Origin: Formosa sp030427735
Lineage (GTDB): Bacteria; Bacteroidota; Bacteroidia; Flavobacteriales; Flavobacteriaceae
Assembly (NCBI RefSeq): GCF_051200825.1
Contig: NZ_CP195158.1
Span: 1,922,001-1,986,000 of the forward strand
Direction: 5' to 3'
Length of the DNA stretch: 64,000 nucleotides
Shown here one piece after another: positions 51,921 through 63,900 of the stretch. The notes below the pieces were generated by a model, which saw nothing but the letters and a program-made list of their open reading frames with translations, did not search any database and had not been told where the DNA came from. Both the position numbers and the translations under genes were made by a program. Every line of letters begins with the position of its first letter. Positions within the stretch are counted from its first letter, which is position 1.

Positions 51921-52613
51921 ATGAATTTGAATAATTACAGTACCGAAGACAAGGTACTATTGGCTGTAGATTGTATTATATTTGGTTTTGATGGTGAAGA
52001 TTTAAAGATTCTTTTAATTAAAAGGGATTTCGAACCAGAACGTGGTAAATGGTCTTTAATAGGTGGTTTTCTTAAACGTCACGAAACCCTTCACGATGCT
52101 GCTAGTAGAATTTTACATTACTTAACCGGATTTAACGATATTTACATGGAGCAGTTTTATGCTTTTAGTGAAGTTAATCGTGACCCTGGTGAACGTACGG
52201 TATCTGTAGCCTATTATGCCCTTATTAATATAGAAGACCATAATAAGGAATTAACCCAACAATTTTCTGCGAACTGGTTTAGTGTTTCCAGAATGCCACA
52301 TCTTATTTTTGACCACAATCAAATGGTAGACCACGCCATAAAAAGGTTAAGATACAGAACCTCAACCAAGCCTATTGGTTTTGAACTACTTCCTGAGAAA
52401 TTTACCATGAAACAGCTTCAAAAACTTTATGAATCTATTTTAAATACTAAACTAGATAAGCGGAACTTTATTAGTAAAATTAACAGCTTAGACATATTAA
52501 TACGTCTCGACGAAAAAGACACCGAATCGTCTAAGCGCGGGTCGTTCCTTCACACTTTCGACAAAGACAAATACTACAAAAAAACAAACGAAGGTTTTGT
52601 ATTTAAAATTTAA
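51921..52613 (+). CDS. araR: Nudix-HTH transcriptional regulator, AraR type
   Basis: A 230-residue NrtR-like regulator: N-terminal Nudix-like sensor domain (about 8-145) and C-terminal winged helix (about 150-225, KPIGFELLPEKFTMKQLQKLYESIL and KRNFISKINSLDILIRLDE). In the Nudix box the catalytic REUxEE core is replaced (GGFLKRHETLHDAASRILHYLTGF), so it should sense rather than hydrolyse. AraR of Bacteroides thetaiotaomicron is a protein of this family that uses L-arabinose as effector. The gene is divergent from susC, and three 21-bp palindromes before susC, araB and the GH97 gene are candidate binding sites. No hybrid two-component regulator is present. Confidence 0.85.
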   Translation: MNLNNYSTEDKVLLAVDCIIFGFDGEDLKILLIKRDFEPERGKWSLIGGFLKRHETLHDAASRILHYLTGFNDIYMEQFYAFSEVNRDPGERTVSVAYYALINIEDHNKELTQQFSANWFSVSRMPHLIFDHNQMVDHAIKRLRYRTSTKPIGFELLPEKFTMKQLQKLYESILNTKLDKRNFISKINSLDILIRLDEKDTESSKRGSFLHTFDKDKYYKKTNEGFVFKI

Positions 52614-53044
52614 CGCTAATTAATCCAATAAATCAATAACACGTTTACAAAATTGATTTTAAACAATTTAGATCTTAAGCACACTTTAGATTCTAATACT
52701 ATAATATAATGCACGTTTCAAAAGACAGGTTTGAGTTAAAACTCTATGGAGTAAACTTATTTTAGTATTAGCATATTTTAACTTTTTAAAAATTAAAAAC
52801 AGGATAAAAAGCTGCATTTTATCGATTAAATGCAAATTTTATTGGTGAACACTCAAATTTTTTATACGTTTATACTACGAAATTTAATGGAATACGATCA
52901 AAAACCGTAAGCAATTAAAACCGAATAGATTATTAATTTTAACAGATATATATTGAAACAAAACTAGAACACCCTTATTTTATAACCAGTTGTTAATGCC
53001 CCCACATTACTATCGGCTGTAAAATAAACTTTACTAAAAAGACC
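52614..53044. other. 431-bp AT-rich gap before the adhesin locus
   Basis: No gene is seen on either strand. A possible promoter for the 53045 gene is TTG (52842-52844) with TACGTTTA (52865-52872) at 20-bp spacing, one base off TAnnTTTG. The stretch is AT-rich and separates the arabinan locus from the secretion locus. Confidence 0.4.
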
Positions 53045-56008
53045 ATGAAACCTACTAACCTACCAAATAAACTGAGTTTATTTGTATGCCTTATTATAGG
53101 GATAAGTTTTACGACTAGGAGTTATAGCCAAATCACCATTTTAACCCCTACTCTAGATTTTACCCAAGCTTGTGCATCGGCCGATTTTAACGAGTTTCAA
53201 GTGAACTTCTCGTTTTATCCAGCACAAAATTTAGGCGCAGATAACGAATTCTTGATCGAGCTTTCCGATGCTTCCGGGGATTTCTCTGCTCCTGTGGTTT
53301 TAAAACATCTAACAAATTCAGCATCTCCTGTTCGCGAAAAATTTGCCATACCAGAAACAGCCTCTGGCGATGCTTATAAAATACGAATTCGCAGTACAAA
53401 TCCAGAATTTACAAGTCCGTCAACAACGGCTTTTTCTGCCTACTACGCAACTCATAACCAACCATTTTCCATTAATAGTTACGACAGCACTGTTTCGCTA
53501 TGTCAAGGACAAACCTACACCCTAAAAATAGACAATAACAACACACCGGCATCGCCTGTATATTATCCAAATTTAAAATACATCTGGTATAAGAACTTTA
53601 ACGAAATATCGGGAGCAACTTCATCGGAATTAACGGTTTCGGAACCAGGATCGTACTATTGCGTGGTCGACTACGGCAATTGTGTTATGGATAGCTATTC
53701 TAATATTGTAGATGTTGAAGTTATTAGCGACATAGTTCCCGAAATTACCGCCAGTGCAACTGCACTTTGTAATGGTAGTTCTGTATTACTCACCAGTGCT
53801 ATCACCAATAGCAGTTACAGTTATACTTGGTATAAAAACAATACCGCAATAACAAATGCTAACGGAGTTACTTATGAAGTTTTAGAGCCAGGAGACTACC
53901 AATTAGAAATCAATATGGGTGGTGATTGTGATTTTCTGTCAAATACCATAACCATAAACAATCTAGACTTCGACGTTTCTATAAATAACAACGCCAATAC
54001 CCTGTTAATACTTCCTGGAAACACTTTAAACCTAACCGCACAAACAACAGCTCAAAATCCTAGCTATACTTGGTTTAAAAACGATATAGAAATCACAGGG
54101 GAGTCTGAAGCTGAAATCTTAATATCAGAACCTGGCATCTATAAAGTAGTAGTAACACAAACCGAACCTTGTGCGCTTCAAAAAGAAGCTACAATAACTG
54201 TTTCTAGTCCGTTATATTATGAATTAGAAATTTCAACCGATGCCAATTATAGTTCTTGTAGCAGTACCTCAACAACATTAAGCATCAGTAAATTTGACGC
54301 CATTACCAACGACGATACCATCAATTTAATTGAAAACACATCTAATTATACATTTCAATGGTATAAAAACAATAGCCCTATAACTGGAGCAACCAACTCT
54401 AGTATTGTAATCGCTGATGCTTCAGAAAACGGAACCTACACCTTAGATGTTAAATTAACCGATGAAGACACCGAAATATCAAATGCTATAGATGTACAAT
54501 TGGCAACAGAAAACATTAGCATTACAAACGATATTGCTTTATGTAACAATCAGGATGTGACTTTAAGCGCCAATGTTTCAAACAGCAACTACACCTACCA
54601 ATGGTATAAAAACAACAGTAGTATTACAGGCGAAACGAATAGTAGTTTAATTACCAATACTGCTGGAAATTATTATTTAGAAGTGACAAGTGGCAACTGT
54701 ACTTTGAGTTCGAATACTATTGAACTTATAGATGGCGGTATAAATATTACTTCAGAAACGCCAGAACAAAATGTTTTACTCCCAAGTGAGTCTAAAACAA
54801 TACACATAAGCACCGATGCCACTTCACCTACTTTTAGTTGGTATAAAAATAATGAGCTTATTGAAACTGCTAAACAAAACAGTATTACAGTAACCGAAAT
54901 TGGCGAATATAAAGTTACAGTAACCCAAACCGAAGGTTGCAGCACCGAAATTTCAAAAACATTTGTATTTACGGCACCTTCAAATGTTTCGGCTACCATT
55001 GCAAACGATAACTTCAAAACCTGTACGACCGATGTTATAACAATTAGTTTAACCAGTTTATTGGCCGATACAGATTCTGGAAGCATCGACTTATTAGAAG
55101 GCGATTTCAGTAATTACAGCTTTCAGTGGTATAAAAATAATACCATGGTTAACGAAGCCAACACTTTACATTTAGACATTACCAACCCAAAAGACAATGG
55201 CGAATACTACGTTGTTGCACAAGTTCCTAATTTTGGATATGTTACATCAAACTCCATTCATGTTCATCTAACTACAGTAAAACAAGTCTCTGTAAGCACA
55301 CAAGATGGTTTTTGCGATACGTCTAGCATGGTAACCATTACCTCGGATGTTACACCTACAGACGATATTAGCTTTGCTTGGTACAAAACAGATGCAAATA
55401 CCATACTAAGTACTAGTACTACTGTAACAGTAAACGAAGCTGGTACCTACTATTTAGAAGTTACCGATGGTGATTGTGTTATAGCATCTAATTATTTAGA
55501 CATACAAGCATTAAATGAAGATGCAATCACAACAAACTATCCGTCTAACATAAATTTAGTTGAAGGGACTACCCTAACACTTACTGCCGAAGGTGCTCAA
55601 AATTACAATTGGTTTTTTAATGGTGCTGTAGTATCTACAACCAACGAAACCTCGATAAGTGAAGCCGGACAATACACCTTAACGGCATCGGTAAATTCAT
55701 GCGAAGTTGTAAAAACTTTTACGGTTACAGAAATAGAAAATAATGCCATTGCCATACCAAATACAGTAACCTTAAACAACGATGGCATTAACGACACTTG
55801 GGCATTACCTAACCAATATGTAAATCAACCTAACATAGAAATTATAATATACAAAGCCGATGGTTCTGTCGCTTTTAAAAGCACAAATTACATGAATAAT
55901 TGGCCAGAACAAGACTATCGTTTTTCCAATAAAAGCCCCGTGTTTTATTACATGATTTTAGATAACGGAAAAACCATTAAAAAAGGATCTATAACAATAG
56001 TAAAATAA
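53045..56008 (+). CDS. T9SS-secreted Ig-repeat protein with CHU_C C-terminal domain
   Basis: A 987-residue secreted protein. After a signal peptide (about 1-29, ending RSYSQ) comes an N-terminal beta domain (30-130) and nine tandem Ig-like modules, each with a (F/Y)xW(Y/F)K(N) core strand followed by an xYxxxV strand and, in most modules, cysteines. The last ~90 residues (AIPNTVTLNNDGINDTWALPNQ to KKGSITIVK) are the gliding-motility-associated CHU_C domain, a type B sorting signal of the type IX secretion system. Such proteins are exported and bound to the cell surface or released with help of a PorP/SprF partner, which is encoded 3 bp downstream. Confidence 0.9.
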   Translation: MKPTNLPNKLSLFVCLIIGISFTTRSYSQITILTPTLDFTQACASADFNEFQVNFSFYPAQNLGADNEFLIELSDASGDFSAPVVLKHLTNSASPVREKFAIPETASGDAYKIRIRSTNPEFTSPSTTAFSAYYATHNQPFSINSYDSTVSLCQGQTYTLKIDNNNTPASPVYYPNLKYIWYKNFNEISGATSSELTVSEPGSYYCVVDYGNCVMDSYSNIVDVEVISDIVPEITASATALCNGSSVLLTSAITNSSYSYTWYKNNTAITNANGVTYEVLEPGDYQLEINMGGDCDFLSNTITINNLDFDVSINNNANTLLILPGNTLNLTAQTTAQNPSYTWFKNDIEITGESEAEILISEPGIYKVVVTQTEPCALQKEATITVSSPLYYELEISTDANYSSCSSTSTTLSISKFDAITNDDTINLIENTSNYTFQWYKNNSPITGATNSSIVIADASENGTYTLDVKLTDEDTEISNAIDVQLATENISITNDIALCNNQDVTLSANVSNSNYTYQWYKNNSSITGETNSSLITNTAGNYYLEVTSGNCTLSSNTIELIDGGINITSETPEQNVLLPSESKTIHISTDATSPTFSWYKNNELIETAKQNSITVTEIGEYKVTVTQTEGCSTEISKTFVFTAPSNVSATIANDNFKTCTTDVITISLTSLLADTDSGSIDLLEGDFSNYSFQWYKNNTMVNEANTLHLDITNPKDNGEYYVVAQVPNFGYVTSNSIHVHLTTVKQVSVSTQDGFCDTSSMVTITSDVTPTDDISFAWYKTDANTILSTSTTVTVNEAGTYYLEVTDGDCVIASNYLDIQALNEDAITTNYPSNINLVEGTTLTLTAEGAQNYNWFFNGAVVSTTNETSISEAGQYTLTASVNSCEVVKTFTVTEIENNAIAIPNTVTLNNDGINDTWALPNQYVNQPNIEIIIYKADGSVAFKSTNYMNNWPEQDYRFSNKSPVFYYMILDNGKTIKKGSITIVK

Positions 56009-56011
56009 CTG

Positions 56012-57862
56012 ATGAAAACACACAACATCATACTATTTATTATAGCACTGCTTGTAGTAGCGCCTTTAGCGCATGCGCAAGAGGGGCCTATCCTATCGTT
56101 GGAAATTCCATCACAAAACAACTTAAAGTTCAACCGCTTTTTACAAAACCCAACCTATAGTTTTGTAAGGGAAACCAATACAAATGCGGCGTTATATCAT
56201 CGTAATCAATGGATTTCGTATAACGATTCTCCTAAAACCTACATGCTAAGTTACTCTGGCAAATTCACAGAACGTGCTGGTTTAGGTGTTGCTTTATATC
56301 AGCAAAACCTGGGGATTATCACTAGTTTTGGTGCTGTGGCCAATTATGCTTACAATATAAAATTAGATACCGATTTAAACTTAACACTAGGTTTTAACAT
56401 GGCATTTTATAATAGTGGTGTAAACCGCAACAAAACTGTAGTATCTACTGCCGACCCAAGACTTTATGAATTAGAAAACAGCACATTATTTGCTATAGAA
56501 CCAGGTATCAATTTAAATTACAAACAATTTGACCTTGGACTTTATGCCGAGAATTTAATTGATTTCGATCTTAAAACAACAAGCTTAGCTAGTGAGTATG
56601 TTCCAAAAACTTTCGCCGCACAATTAATGTACACTTGGGCTTTAAAACATACCGAAACAGTGTTAGAAGACCATCAACTTCAATTTCAGTTACGCAGTCG
56701 CATTAACGATATTACCCACTTTGGTTATGGTGCCTCGGCGATTTACGACGCACCTAAATTAGGTTGGTTACAAACAGGTTACGACGATTACTACGGATTT
56801 AGTGCAGGGCTGGGCGTACACATTACCAACCGCCTTTCGATAGGATATACTTACGAAAAAACAGTAAAAAACAATATAGACCAATTTGGAGCTTCGCACG
56901 AGTTTAACATGGCTTTCGCTATTAAAAACCAACGCGATACAAGAACTTTTGAAACCTATGAAGACGATGCTTCAGAAATTATCGAAGCTTTAGAAGCCGA
57001 ACAACAAGAAGCCATTGCCGAGCAATTAAACAGCTTAGAAACCGAGTTAGACGACTACACTCTACCGTTATTAGAAAAATTGGTACAAGATGATGATATT
57101 TCAACTTTAGATAAAGAAGAATTACAAATTCGAATAGAAAATCTTAAGGCCTATTCGCAACGCCAACAAAATACCAAACTAAATGGCAAAAGCAGTAGCC
57201 CTATTGTTTTACGTAATGTAAATGCCCCAACCGAAAAAATAACACCTAAAACACTAGAAGATTTAAAACAGGCAGAAAACGGTTACTATTTGGTTTCTAA
57301 ACCAATTTCTAATCTAAATAAAAACGATTTACTAAACATAAAACGTTACGATGTACTGCCAGAAGCTGTAAGCGCACTTCAAGATAAAAAGGAAAACAAC
57401 AGCAATCTGGAAATCTATATTGTACATGTAGACAACTTAAAAATAAACACTGTTGAAACCGAAAAAACAGAATTACAAATAGCACAAGAGCAAGAAGATA
57501 AAACGGTAAGAAATACGCTAACCCTTGGCGGCGCAGAACAATTAAGACCATCGCCAAAAGCCGGAGTTACCATAGAAATGGAAGACGTTCCTGTTGGCTA
57601 TTATATTGTTGCCAATGTATTTGCAGAATATCCTAACGCGGTAAACTTTATGAAAGATCTAAATAACCGTGACATACTATCAGACTCATTTATAAACCCA
57701 TTAAATAATTACATGTATGTGTACTTAAAACGATTCAACACTTGGCAAGAAGCCCTAATAAGCTACTATACCAATGTAGATAACACGTATTACGAAAGCA
57801 TATGGATTATGCCTATTAATACCCAATTAAACAACAGTATAAATCAACAAAAAAAACAATAA
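56012..57862 (+). CDS. PorP/SprF family protein with long C-terminal extension
   Basis: A 616-residue outer-membrane protein. Signal peptide 1-22 (ending AHAQ); PorP/SprF barrel about 25-305 (FNRFLQNPTYSF, GLGVALYQQNLGIITS, GVHITNRLSIGYTYEKTV). PorP/SprF proteins usually end here. This one goes on for some 300 residues: an acidic/Gln-rich coiled-coil-like stretch (about 312-395, ASEIIEALEAEQQEAIAEQL), a second part with GYYLVSKPI, and a SPOR-like C-terminus (VPVGYYIVANVFAEYPNAVNFM ... YMYVYLKRFNTWQEAL). A SPOR domain would bind denuded peptidoglycan. It is tied to the two flanking T9SS adhesins by its place between them (3-bp gap to the first). Confidence 0.88.
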   Translation: MKTHNIILFIIALLVVAPLAHAQEGPILSLEIPSQNNLKFNRFLQNPTYSFVRETNTNAALYHRNQWISYNDSPKTYMLSYSGKFTERAGLGVALYQQNLGIITSFGAVANYAYNIKLDTDLNLTLGFNMAFYNSGVNRNKTVVSTADPRLYELENSTLFAIEPGINLNYKQFDLGLYAENLIDFDLKTTSLASEYVPKTFAAQLMYTWALKHTETVLEDHQLQFQLRSRINDITHFGYGASAIYDAPKLGWLQTGYDDYYGFSAGLGVHITNRLSIGYTYEKTVKNNIDQFGASHEFNMAFAIKNQRDTRTFETYEDDASEIIEALEAEQQEAIAEQLNSLETELDDYTLPLLEKLVQDDDISTLDKEELQIRIENLKAYSQRQQNTKLNGKSSSPIVLRNVNAPTEKITPKTLEDLKQAENGYYLVSKPISNLNKNDLLNIKRYDVLPEAVSALQDKKENNSNLEIYIVHVDNLKINTVETEKTELQIAQEQEDKTVRNTLTLGGAEQLRPSPKAGVTIEMEDVPVGYYIVANVFAEYPNAVNFMKDLNNRDILSDSFINPLNNYMYVYLKRFNTWQEALISYYTNVDNTYYESIWIMPINTQLNNSINQQKKQ

Positions 57863-57879
57863 ACAATACAGCGCATTAT

Positions 57880-57964
57880 AGCATTTCCCCAAAGTGTTAT
57901 TAAGCGAACATAAATTAATTAAACCCAAATAAATATCGATTACAAAACAGCATTCCCCAAAGTG
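57880..57964 (+). repeat. Pair of 16-17 bp direct repeats before the giant adhesin gene
   Basis: AGCATTTCCCCAAAGTG at 57880-57896 and AGCATT-CCCCAAAGTG (one T fewer) at 57949-57964, start to start 69 bp. The second copy ends 16 bp before the ATG. They could be binding sites for a regulator of the adhesin gene or a trace of local duplication. Confidence 0.6.
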
Positions 57965-57980
57965 CGAAAACGTAAAACCT

Positions 57981-60900
57981 ATGAAAAAACCTACTTACTT
58001 AAAATCAGTATTGATTTTCGCTATGTTGCTGTGCAGCGTCCTCACGTATGCGCAAAACAATTTCGGAACTCACGTGCCTTTTACGCCACGATTCGACCAG
58101 ACCTTAAAAGGAGACATTCTACTTGTTGGAAATAACATTCTTAACAGAGATGCCAATGGCAATGGTAACGGTCCAAACGATGCTTACACGGGCACAGAAA
58201 TGAACGCGAATTTAAATATGGCTTACATAGACATAGATAACGACGATTCAACGTTCAGTTCCAGTTCAGCCAATTTAACCGTGCCTACAGACTGTTACAA
58301 CATTATTTATGCAGGTTTATATTGGTCTGGTATTTATTTTGAAGACGACAGATCGACTCTTAATACAATAAAATTTAAAACTCCGGGCGGTAGCTATCAA
58401 GACCTTACAGGAGAACTTATTTACGATGCGGTAAACACCCCTATTCAAGGCGTATCCAAATCGTTTGCTTGTTATTATGATGTTACAAGTATCATACAAA
58501 ATTTATCAGATCCAGAAGGTACGTATACTGTAGCCAATGTCTTAGCGTCTACAGGAAATGCCAATTGGGAAAGTGTAGGTACAAGTGCTGGATGGTCGTT
58601 GTTTGTGGTTTACGAAGATCCTTTATTACCAGGAAAAGCCATCGTGTCTTTCGATGGATTTAGTGCCATTGGTAGAGATTATGTTTTAGATGTTCCTATT
58701 GAAGGATTTAAAACCATTCCAATTGGGCCAGTACGCGCTAAATACGCTTTCGCTTGTTTAGAAGGCGATTACGGTTTTTCTGGGGATTATCTTGCTATAA
58801 ACGGATACAAAATGTCTGCAGACGGCAGACCTAACGACAACTTTTTTAACAGTAGCGTTACCACCATTTCGGGTGTAGATGTTAGAATCCCAAATAGTAG
58901 TAACACCTTAGGCTACGATGCCGGAATTATCGAAATCGATAACCCAGATAACAATATTATTGCCAATAACGATACCTCAGCAACCATTACTTTAGGAACA
59001 CAAACCGATGTATTCCATTTCTATTTTAATGCTTTTGCTGTAGAAATTATTCAACCAGACATTACACTTACTAAAATAGTTGAAGATGGTGCTGGAAACA
59101 ATATTAACAACGGAGACGTAACTTTGGGGCAAGAATTAGAATACGTACTTCAATTTCAAAATACAGGTAACGACGATGCTGTTAATTACAGTATTAAAGA
59201 TGTACTACCGGTAAACGTTAATTTTTTAGAAATGAATTTAAACGGAGCGCCTGGAGTAACTTACACTTACGACGAGGCCACCCATACTTTAAATTTCGAA
59301 ATCCCAGACGACTTAGTTGAAGAAAAAGATCCCGTTTACGAAATCCGTATCAAAGTACGCGTTATAGAAGAGTGTTACAAACTACGTGACGCTTGTTCTA
59401 ATATCATTCAAAACCTAGCCTACTCTACCTATTACAGCGAAACTTCGGGTAATGTGGTAGGCAACGAAAACCCAAGTGTATCGGGTATTGGAAATTGCGG
59501 ACTTACAACTCCGGGATCGACTAACTTTTTAGTCGATATCGATGGCTGTACGTTCGAGCGCGAAGAAGTACTTTGTAGCGACTCTATGCAAATTACAGCT
59601 GGCGATGGCTATAAAGCTTACCAATGGTACAAAGGTACACCTGCTACCGGTACACCACTTGGCACTACCCAAACCATTACGGTTACAGAACCAGGAATTT
59701 ACACATCTGTAAATACAACAGATAAACCTTGTATTTCAATTACCGAAACCGTAAATGTGGTTTTATTTGGTGCCGATCTTCCTAACCCAATTCTTAAATA
59801 TGCCGATAAAGTGCTAACCTGTCCAGACGACAACAGTAAACTACCTGTTATCTTTTTATGTGGTGAAGGCGATACGCAATTATTAGAATCTAATATTACC
59901 GATGCCGAAAGCATTGTTTGGGAAAAACTTAATGAAGGAAGCTGTAACGATTCTGGTACCAATTGTGCCAATAAAAACAGCTCGTGTACTTGGAGCCAAG
60001 TAGGCACAGAAGCCAATTATACCGCTAATGAAGCAGGCGAATTCAGGCTTCGAATTATTTACCAAGACGGCTGTTTTGTTACCTTCTATTTTAATGTACA
60101 TAAAAACTTATTCACCCCTACCGAAACGCACACAGATATAAGCTGCGATACCGATGGTAACATTACTGTTCATGGTGTGCCAGATGGCTACGAGTATAGT
60201 ATTAATGGAGAAAACGGCCCTTATCAAAACGCCAATAGCTTCGACATTGCAACGGCGGGTAATTACACCATACACATCAGACCAAAAGGCTTAGATACCG
60301 AAACTTGTGTATTTGTATTAGACAATATTCCGGTACGATCTAGAGATTTTACTGTAGATGTTTTAGCCACCCAACCATTATGTGCTACAGACAAAGGCAT
60401 CATTCGTATTCAAATTAACGATGTAGATCCTCAATTCACTTATAAAATAGAAAAAGGCAATACTGTTTTAAATGAAGTTGGACCAATAGATGATAACGAC
60501 TACGAGTTCAATAATCTGAACGCTGGTAAGTACACCGTTAGTGTTACCACCGCCGACGGATGTACCTACTCCGAAGATATTACCATCACAAAACCAGAAC
60601 CTTTAAAAGTTACTGCGGCTTTAACTGCTCCTGTGGGTTGCGACAACGGTCAAGTTACCATCACAACCGAAGGGGGTACGCCACCATACTACTACTATAT
60701 TAACAATGCTACAGATTACCAAACTGCAAACACATTTAATGTAGATGCTCCTGGAACATATACCATCGAGGTTATCGATTTTAACAACTGTAAAACCGAA
60801 ACTTCTATAGAAGTTAGCAAAGCAGATGCGCCTTCGTACACCATTGCAACCACCGACAATACTTGTGCTGGTACAGACCAAGGTAGTATTAGTATTAATG

Positions 60901-63900
60901 TAGATAACACTAATGGTTACACTTTAGAATATAGTATAGATAACGGAAGTAATTTTCAAACCTCTAACGTGTTTAGCAATTTAAGTAATGGGCAATACAA
61001 TATTGTAATCAATTATACATTACAAGGCGCGACTTGTACGTTAAACGATACTGCCGAAATTCAAGGATCGTCTTCAATTACTGGTGAAGCTGTTTTAATT
61101 CAGGAGTACAACTGTAATCAAAATGCAAGCATACAAGCTCAAAATGTTAGCGGAGGAAATACACCTTATGAGTATAGCTTAGACGGCGTAAACTTTCAAA
61201 ATTCCGACATCTTTAACAATCTTACAGCTGGATCGTACAGTATTACTATACGCGATGCAAACGGCTGTACATTTACCACAAACACCATAAAAATCGATGC
61301 TGTAAACGCGCCTAAAGGGGTAACATTTAGCAGTACCGAAATTTCATGCGACACGCCTAATGCTTCAGTAACTTTAAATGTTACAGGTAGCGGTACTTAT
61401 CAGTACGAAATCACTTCACCTGTTACCGTGGATAACGGAACAAATAATACATTTAGTGACTTGGCTCCAGGTACGTACACCTTTTTAATTACAAACGATA
61501 AAGGTTGTAGCTTGTCCGATTCTTTTACTATAGAATCGATTTCTCCTGTAACAGTCGAAGCCAATGTACTTAGCGATGTAAATTGTGTTGGTACAGCTAC
61601 TGGCGAAGTAAGTTTTACTGTAGACGGATTTGAAACATCTTACGCCTATAGCATAAATGGAGGTGCTGTAACTACTGGTGAAACCAATGCGAGCTTAACT
61701 TTTAATTACGGTGCAGGAACCTATACTATTGAGGTTACAGACGAATCTACAAACTGTAAAGCAACAGCTAGCGTTACCGTATCGGAAGCCGCCAACCCAT
61801 TAACACCTGGCACGCATGAAATTACACCAATGTCTTGTAGTACCGAAGGAAGCGTTACACTTAAGGCTACTGGCGGATCGGGTAGCAAAAAATACACTTT
61901 AACATTACCAGACGGCACTAGCAAAGGGCCTAAAACCAATCCTACTTTTAATGGATTAACACAATCTGGAACCTACACTTATACGATTGAAGATGTAGCT
62001 GGTTGTTCGGTAACAGATACCTTCGAGTTACAATCTACAACAGCGCCAGTTGCTACGATAGATGCTAGCTCCGATTTATGTTTTAACAACACAACCAATG
62101 CTACAATTGTAGTTTCTGTAAACGGTGGTACAGCTCCATATACTTACAGTATAAACGGAAGTGCTTTTCAATCAGATAATACCTTTAGCGGATTAACACC
62201 TGGCGACTATACTATTGATGTTTTAGATGCTAACGGGTGTCCTGCTACAGCAATTACACAAACTATAGCACCACAAATGGTAATTGATGCCATACTGACC
62301 AAAAACTTAGACTGTACTACAAGTCCAGATGCCGAAATAACAGTAAGTATTTCTGGTGGCACACTTAACTACGCATATCAAGTATCTAAAGATGGTGGTA
62401 ACTATTCCTCTAAAACAGCTTTTACAGGAACAGAGTTTATTTACAATGCTGCTACCGAAGGTACTTATAGCTTCTTGGTGACCGATGCCAACGGTTGTAC
62501 TGTAGAATCTTCAGGTGTTATTGTAGATCCTAAACTTAGTTTAAAAGATCCAATCATTACTATAACTTCAGAAATTTTATGTCATGATGATAATGGCGGC
62601 GCATTTACTATTGAACCGGCAGGCGGATTACCACCTTACACCATCACTATCGAAAACGACAAAGGTGTAGATATTGATGGTCAAACCTCCGGCCTAGCAG
62701 CTGGAACCTATACGGTAACCATTACAGATGCTAATGCTTGTACAATAAGCGAAGATGTAGAGATTAAAGAACCTAATGCTATAGCTTTTGAAATTGAAAC
62801 TAAAGACATTACTTGTGATGGTTTCGACGATGGCTCTGGTACACCACAAGCTTCAACTGGTCAAATTATTGTAAAAAATGTATCTGGTGGTACACCAGGT
62901 TACACCTATTACGTAACTAATAATTTTGGATTCTCAGATTCTTACGTTCCAGTAGATGGAGAAGATTACACTTTTATAGTAATCGATTATGGTATTTACC
63001 AAGTTAACGTTGTAGATGCTAACGGATGTTCTTTATTAGAAGAAAACATTATAATAGCTTCACCTCCTACCGACCTAACTGTAGATATTTCTACAGCAAC
63101 ATCAGATTGTAACACTGGTGGTACGGCTATCGTTACTGTTAACGCACCTGTATCGAGTGCCAACTACGAATTTGCTATATTGGAAACCAATACTCCACCG
63201 TATGCAACAAATTATTTACCATCAGATCCAGGTACACCAGAAACAAGAACCTTTACAGGTTTAACACCTGGAGTATTGTACACTTTCGTAGTACACGATA
63301 AAACTACAGATTGTTATTCTATAAAAACAGCTGCGGCACCTATCGATACCTTATCCAACTTAACTGCTACGATAGACGAAGAAAACAATATTACCTGTAC
63401 AGGAAGTGCAGATGGTAATGTATCATTTACCTTCGGAAATTATGCAACTACAGAAGTCACTTACGAAATTTTTAAAGCCCACTCTAATATATCTACTGGT
63501 TATACAGGATCTGAGTCAGGCTTAACAGGTGATGACGTAACGGTATCAAATTTAGGTAACTTAGAGCCTGGTGAGTATTACATTTTATTTAAAGAAATTG
63601 GTGGCTGTTCGGTAGCTTCAGAAGCATTTAATATTACAGAATCTGCCCAACCTCTGGAAGTAACGGCTACAGTAACCAAAAACGATAACTGTTATGATGA
63701 AGCTGGTGTTATCACAGCACAGGCACAATACGGTACAGCGCCTTATAAATACATTTTTATATCTGCGGGTAGCGCTACACCAGATGCGAATGCACCGTGG
63801 GTAGACACTAAAGTATTCCACGCCGATGGCGGAGATTACGATGTATACGCCATGGATGTGTATGGTTGTATTAAAAAGACTTCTGCAACTATTACCCTTC

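Noticed and set aside
59699..63821. Several minus-strand open frames of 60-105 codons inside the giant adhesin gene
   Set aside because: They lie opposite a continuous plus-strand frame with clear SprB repeats, have no promoter or family match and look like by-products of Thr/Asp-rich repeat codons.
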